Positions 4,685 through 7,010 of a stretch of 7,010 nt of DNA are shown in pieces. This stretch comes from Leptolyngbyaceae cyanobacterium M65_K2018_010 (GTDB lineage: Bacteria; Cyanobacteriota; Cyanobacteriia; Phormidesmidales; Phormidesmidaceae). Location: the NCBI GenBank assembly GCA_015295885.1, contig DVEE01000477.1:1-7010 (forward strand), written 5' to 3'. Each line of letters starts with the position of its first letter. Position 1 is the first letter of the stretch. A program made the translations under genes and the position numbers. The notes beneath the pieces are model-generated. The model did not search any database. It saw nothing but the letters and a program-made list of their open reading frames with translations, and was not told the DNA's origin.

Positions 4685-5185
4685 ATGGCTGTGCGGATAT
4701 CCAAAATTGTTTTAGTGGCATCCATTGGGCTCTTGGCCCTAATGATTGTGATCAATAATGTCACGGATTACGACACCAACTTTCAGTACGTCTACCATGT
4801 GCTGAGCATGGATACGATTTTCCCAGATAGCACCCTAACCTGGCGGGCCATTCACGACCCGGCGCTGCAGCGGATCGCCTACGCCATCATTATTGCAACG
4901 GAAGTTACCATCGCGATACTCTGCTTGACCGGGGCCGGGCGGCTTTTAGGGGCGATCGCGGGCACCGGGGTCACGTTTAACCAGACCAAGACAATCGCCA
5001 TCTACGGTTTAACCCTGGCCTTCGTGTTTTGGTTTATCGGCTTTATGGTCTTGGGCGGGGAATGGTATGCCATGTGGCAATCACCGGACTGGAATGGCCA
5101 GCAGCCCGCCTTTCGTTTTATTGGCTGCGTCGGCATTGTGCTGCTCTATCTGAATATGCCCGATGGGGATTTACCCAAGGCCTAA
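4685..5185 (+). CDS. DUF2165 family small integral membrane protein
   Basis: The product belongs to the DUF2165 family of small membrane proteins, whose function is unknown. With ATG at 4685 it has 166 residues and four likely membrane helices at about 5-25, 64-86, 104-124 and 142-157. The conserved segment after helix 1 (NNVTDYDTNFQYVYHVLSMD, 24-43, then TIFP) and the WRAI motif (53-56) identify the family; a Trp-rich loop (EWYAMWQSPDW, 126-136) precedes helix 4. An in-frame TTG six bases upstream (4679) would add two residues; I prefer the ATG. No good ribosome binding site is seen. A -10-like TACAAT (4602-4607) lies inside nanE, so the promoter probably overlaps that coding sequence. The gene converges on the Rieske gene 42 bases downstream. 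Confidence 0.88.
   Translation: MAVRISKIVLVASIGLLALMIVINNVTDYDTNFQYVYHVLSMDTIFPDSTLTWRAIHDPALQRIAYAIIIATEVTIAILCLTGAGRLLGAIAGTGVTFNQTKTIAIYGLTLAFVFWFIGFMVLGGEWYAMWQSPDWNGQQPAFRFIGCVGIVLLYLNMPDGDLPKA
4952..4959 (+). repeat. HIP1 octamer GCGATCGC in the DUF2165 gene
   Basis: Encodes Ala-Ile-Ala in the loop between helices 2 and 3; with the psbF and nanE copies this makes three of four HIP1 sites read in the same codon phase. Confidence 0.9.
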
Positions 5186-5209
5186 TCCCGGTTCACTGAA
5201 GCGGCTATG

Positions 5210-5238
5210 CCCAGGGCCATGCTCTCCCTAGCCCTGGG
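5210..5238. terminator. Hairpin between convergent DUF2165 and Rieske genes
   Basis: CCCAGGGC (5210-5217) and GCCCTGGG (5231-5238) pair perfectly over eight bases with a 13-base loop. The loop holds the TAG stop of the Rieske gene (5228-5230), so the stem reaches into its coding end. The plus-strand side downstream is mildly T-rich (TCCGTTTCGGTTTCT), which suits an end for the DUF2165 transcript; the minus-strand side is not. Confidence 0.45.
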
Positions 5239-6655
5239 TCCGTTTCGGTTTCTCTGGCAGATTGCGGGGGGCGATGGCTCGCCCCTGGTAAAACTGCCGC
5301 TCGAGCCGACCCAACCACAGCCACAACGCCCCAGCGACGAGGGGAAGACCCGTCAGCACCCCCGCCGTGAGGAGGGAGAGACGACCGGTGAGGACAACGG
5401 CCAGGGGCACTAGGGACCAGGACAGGGCGCTGACAATCAGTAAGCCAGTCCGCAACTGCTGCATTCGCCTGAGGGCAAGCCGGCAGCTGCGGCAATGCTG
5501 GGTGTGAGAATGGTAGCGATCCAGCAAATCTGACTTGGACCAGGCCGGCGATAGGGGCTGCGCGGGGAAAGGATCGGCCTTAAAGTCGCTAACCCATTTG
5601 CGGAAAGCCACCACGTAGCGATCGGCTTGGGTGGGAAGGTAGCAGGCTTGAGGATAGGGCTTAGCCCCAGCTTTCGCCAACTCTCGCTCTTGCAGGTGCA
5701 GGAAAATCTGGTCATCTTCCAACACCCCGTTATTACCGATGTGGCTCAGCCAGCGGGGGGTTAGTTTGATAAACCAACTCGGCAGGGGCGAAGAAAACTT
5801 AAAGGGGAACCGAGCAAATAGACGGCATTCTCCTTTGCGGATGGGGGTAGCGTAGACCACGGTGAGGGTACGGCCAAACTGCTGGGAGGTGAGGTCGTGG
5901 TACATCAGCCCTGGGGCAATGAAGGTGGTGCGCTGGGTGCCCAGCTTGCCCTTACGAGGACCTTCTGGCCAAACCCCCTGAAAGCCCTGCTTGCCAGACT
6001 CTAGCACCGCCATCGTCATAGGGGCGGCATTGTCCCGATGACCGACGGTTTTGTGGTGGGTGTAGGGAATGTGGCTGGCATCCAGCACATTTTCCAGCAG
6101 GGTGAGAGCATCGTAGGGCAAATCTCGAAAGGTGTTCAGGATCACCCAACCCTCCGGATCCTCCTCCACCGGGCCGATGATCGGCACCTCAACCAAGGAG
6201 GCGTTGTCCGCTTGGCCAGCATAGACAAACAACAGCCCCTGCTTGACCGTGGTTGGCAGGGCAATGGCGCAGGCCCGAGCCGAACGGTTAGCCGAAGTAT
6301 CGGCGGGCTGTTGGGGAATTTGCTCACAGGCTCCACTCCCCGAAAAGGCCCAGCCGTGGTACGGGCATTCTAACCAGCCCGCCTCGTTGACCCGCCCTTC
6401 CGACAGCGGCGCTAGGCGGTGCGGACATTTGTCCTCAAACACTCGCCAGGCCTGGCCCTGGGCATCCCACCAGATCACAATGTCCCGTTCCAGCAAGGTA
6501 AACCGACTGGGGCGTTGCCGGTCTAAATCCTCCACGTAGGCCACGGGATACCAAGCCTCTGCCCAGTCAAAGCGGTTTGGGTCAGGGCCGCCAGGGGCTA
6601 AGGCAATAGGTTGGGCAGACAGTTGAGGAGTCGGGGGATCTTGGGTAGCCGTCAT
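5228..6655 (-). CDS. Rieske [2Fe-2S] oxygenase of the PaO/TIC55/PTC52 type, membrane-anchored
   Basis: This is a Rieske non-heme iron oxygenase of the group that includes pheophorbide a oxygenase, TIC55 and PTC52, which act on tetrapyrroles or chlorophyll catabolites. The 475-residue product has a Rieske domain (about 34-145) with ligands Cys77, His79, Cys97 and His100 (CPHR and CPYHGW). The mononuclear iron site is in LLENVLDASHIPYTHH, with Asn189, Asp192, His195 and His200; Asp315 (LEDDQIF) is the probable third ligand. A redox CxxC (Cys388, Cys391, in QHCRSC), known in PAO/TIC55 as a thioredoxin-sensitive motif, precedes two membrane helices at about 403-423 and 428-448. The substrate cannot be read from sequence. 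No Shine-Dalgarno precedes the ATG. No chlorophyll-degradation gene is adjacent. Confidence 0.92.
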   Translation of the reverse strand: MTATQDPPTPQLSAQPIALAPGGPDPNRFDWAEAWYPVAYVEDLDRQRPSRFTLLERDIVIWWDAQGQAWRVFEDKCPHRLAPLSEGRVNEAGWLECPYHGWAFSGSGACEQIPQQPADTSANRSARACAIALPTTVKQGLLFVYAGQADNASLVEVPIIGPVEEDPEGWVILNTFRDLPYDALTLLENVLDASHIPYTHHKTVGHRDNAAPMTMAVLESGKQGFQGVWPEGPRKGKLGTQRTTFIAPGLMYHDLTSQQFGRTLTVVYATPIRKGECRLFARFPFKFSSPLPSWFIKLTPRWLSHIGNNGVLEDDQIFLHLQERELAKAGAKPYPQACYLPTQADRYVVAFRKWVSDFKADPFPAQPLSPAWSKSDLLDRYHSHTQHCRSCRLALRRMQQLRTGLLIVSALSWSLVPLAVVLTGRLSLLTAGVLTGLPLVAGALWLWLGRLERQFYQGRAIAPRNLPEKPKRTQG

Positions 6656-6888
6656 GGGCGCTTAGGCAAAGGCGTCAGTATGCTTCTATTGTGTTACAAA
6701 ACTTTGCGTTCGTCCCAAACCAGCTTCCATGACTGCTCCAGCCAGTGAGTAGCCAAGTCTAATAAATCTATAAAGGGGGTTGGGGGACTGCGCCGTTCGG
6801 CTGAGGCTGCGACGGCGAGCCGCTCACGACGAAGCCTCCAGGCCCGGGGGGCCACCCCCTCCACCCCCATCCGCATCTGAATGGCACC

Positions 6889-6902
6889 CACCTACTTAGG
6901 TG
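6889..6902. repeat. Inverted repeat CACCTA-CT-TAGGTG
   Basis: Perfect six-base arms with a two-base centre, in the otherwise gene-free right end. It could be an operator for a gene beyond the right edge or part of a repeat element. Confidence 0.4.
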
Positions 6903-6948
6903 ACTTCTGGAAAAATAGTTTCCCTCATGGCGGGCAGTGCCTACCCTA

Positions 6949-6966
6949 CAGCGGCTACAGTCGCTG
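6949..6966. repeat. Hairpin CAGCGGCT/AGTCGCTG
   Basis: Eight paired positions with one wobble and only two unpaired bases at the tip, which in RNA would open to a four-base loop. It lies 45 bases from the right edge. Confidence 0.45.
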
Positions 6967-7010
6967 GATTTAAGCTGGTATCTTCTTTCCCCGAAATCTC
7001 CTTAGCCCTG

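Larger units (their letters stand above)
6656..7010. other. Intergenic, hairpin-rich, possible degenerate interspersed repeats
   Basis: No gene is convincing here. Palindromic pieces include GCCG-TT-CGGC (6792-6801), GAGGCT/AGCCTC (6803-6808 and 6833-6838), GAGC-C-GCTC (6817-6825), CACCTA-CT-TAGGTG (6889-6902) and an eight-pair stem at 6949-6966. The mix of a C-rich tract, GGGGGTTGGGGG (6774-6785) and nested short palindromes resembles repetitive intergenic DNA I associate with filamentous cyanobacteria, but I could not compare it. A 65-codon minus-strand frame (6694-6891) has biased Arg/Ala content and no recognisable domain. A plus-strand frame from ATG at 6927 stays open for 28 codons to the edge; it is unrecognised. 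Confidence 0.45.

Noticed and set aside
4093..4758. Several frames on both strands overlapping nanE and the DUF2165 start
   Set aside because: They overlap genes with strong family motifs and look like out-of-frame translations, with repeated Pro/Arg/Gly stretches.
6038..6539. Plus-strand frames of about 100 codons opposite the Rieske gene
   Set aside because: They are antisense to the clear Rieske iron-sulfur coding region and carry no recognisable motif.
6656..6715. NtcA site or full promoter upstream of the Rieske gene
   Set aside because: A GTA is present but the TAC at the required eight-base spacing is absent, and CATACT has no -35 partner at a usable distance.
6852..6868. G-quadruplex on the minus strand
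   Set aside because: Only two-base G runs complete the fourfold pattern, so at most a weak two-tier structure is possible; kept only as a side note in the repeat finding.
6694..6891. 65-codon minus-strand frame as a real small gene upstream of the Rieske gene
   Set aside because: It runs through palindromic, GC-skewed sequence, has no clear ribosome binding site and gives an Arg/Ala-rich product with no known domain; repeat DNA explains it better.
1..7010. tRNA, rRNA, CRISPR array, insertion sequence or transposase
   Set aside because: I saw no tRNA-like cloverleaf, no regularly spaced direct repeats and no transposase motifs on either strand.

Overview
The window is a piece of a cyanobacterial chromosome. 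The evidence is the gene content: NDH-1 subunits, the rubredoxin RubA, the photosystem II assembly factor Ycf48 and an intact psbEFLJ operon. Four copies of the cyanobacterial HIP1 octamer (GCGATCGC) support this. By eye the DNA is moderately GC-rich. I cannot name a genus from sequence alone; a filamentous Leptolyngbya-like lineage is only a guess.

Layout. Positions 1-1026 on the minus strand hold ndhC and the 5' part of ndhK, which overlap by 4 bases; ndhK runs off the left edge. A divergent intergenic region (1027-1336) contains several short perfect inverted repeats. On the plus strand, rubA and ycf48 follow (1337-2836), then a structured spacer with a good sigma-70-type promoter and ribosome binding site. 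Next come psbE, psbF, psbL and psbJ (3055-3817), three of them too short for usual ORF length cut-offs. A strong hairpin with a partly duplicated arm separates psbJ from the convergent nanE-like gene (3957-4661, minus). A DUF2165 membrane protein gene diverges from nanE with only 23 bases between the start codons. It converges on a Rieske/PaO-type oxygenase gene (5228-6655, minus). The last 355 bases hold no convincing gene but are rich in hairpins and may be degenerate interspersed repeat.

How the genes work together. RubA and Ycf48 act early in photosystem II assembly on the D1/D2 modules, and psbE/psbF encode cytochrome b559, the seed of the D2 module. The block 1337-3817 is therefore an assembly-factor plus early-subunit cluster, a gene order known from cyanobacteria. 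NdhC and NdhK belong to the NDH-1 complex that returns electrons to plastoquinone. The right half (nanE-like, DUF2165, Rieske oxygenase) has no obvious link to photosystem II. The oxygenase belongs to the family of chlorophyll-breakdown and envelope-redox enzymes.

Most of the window is well-known photosynthesis biology. I found no clear undescribed multi-gene system. The least explained parts are the nanE/DUF2165/Rieske trio, the tight divergent start region, the repeat-bearing psbE promoter, and the hairpin-rich right end.
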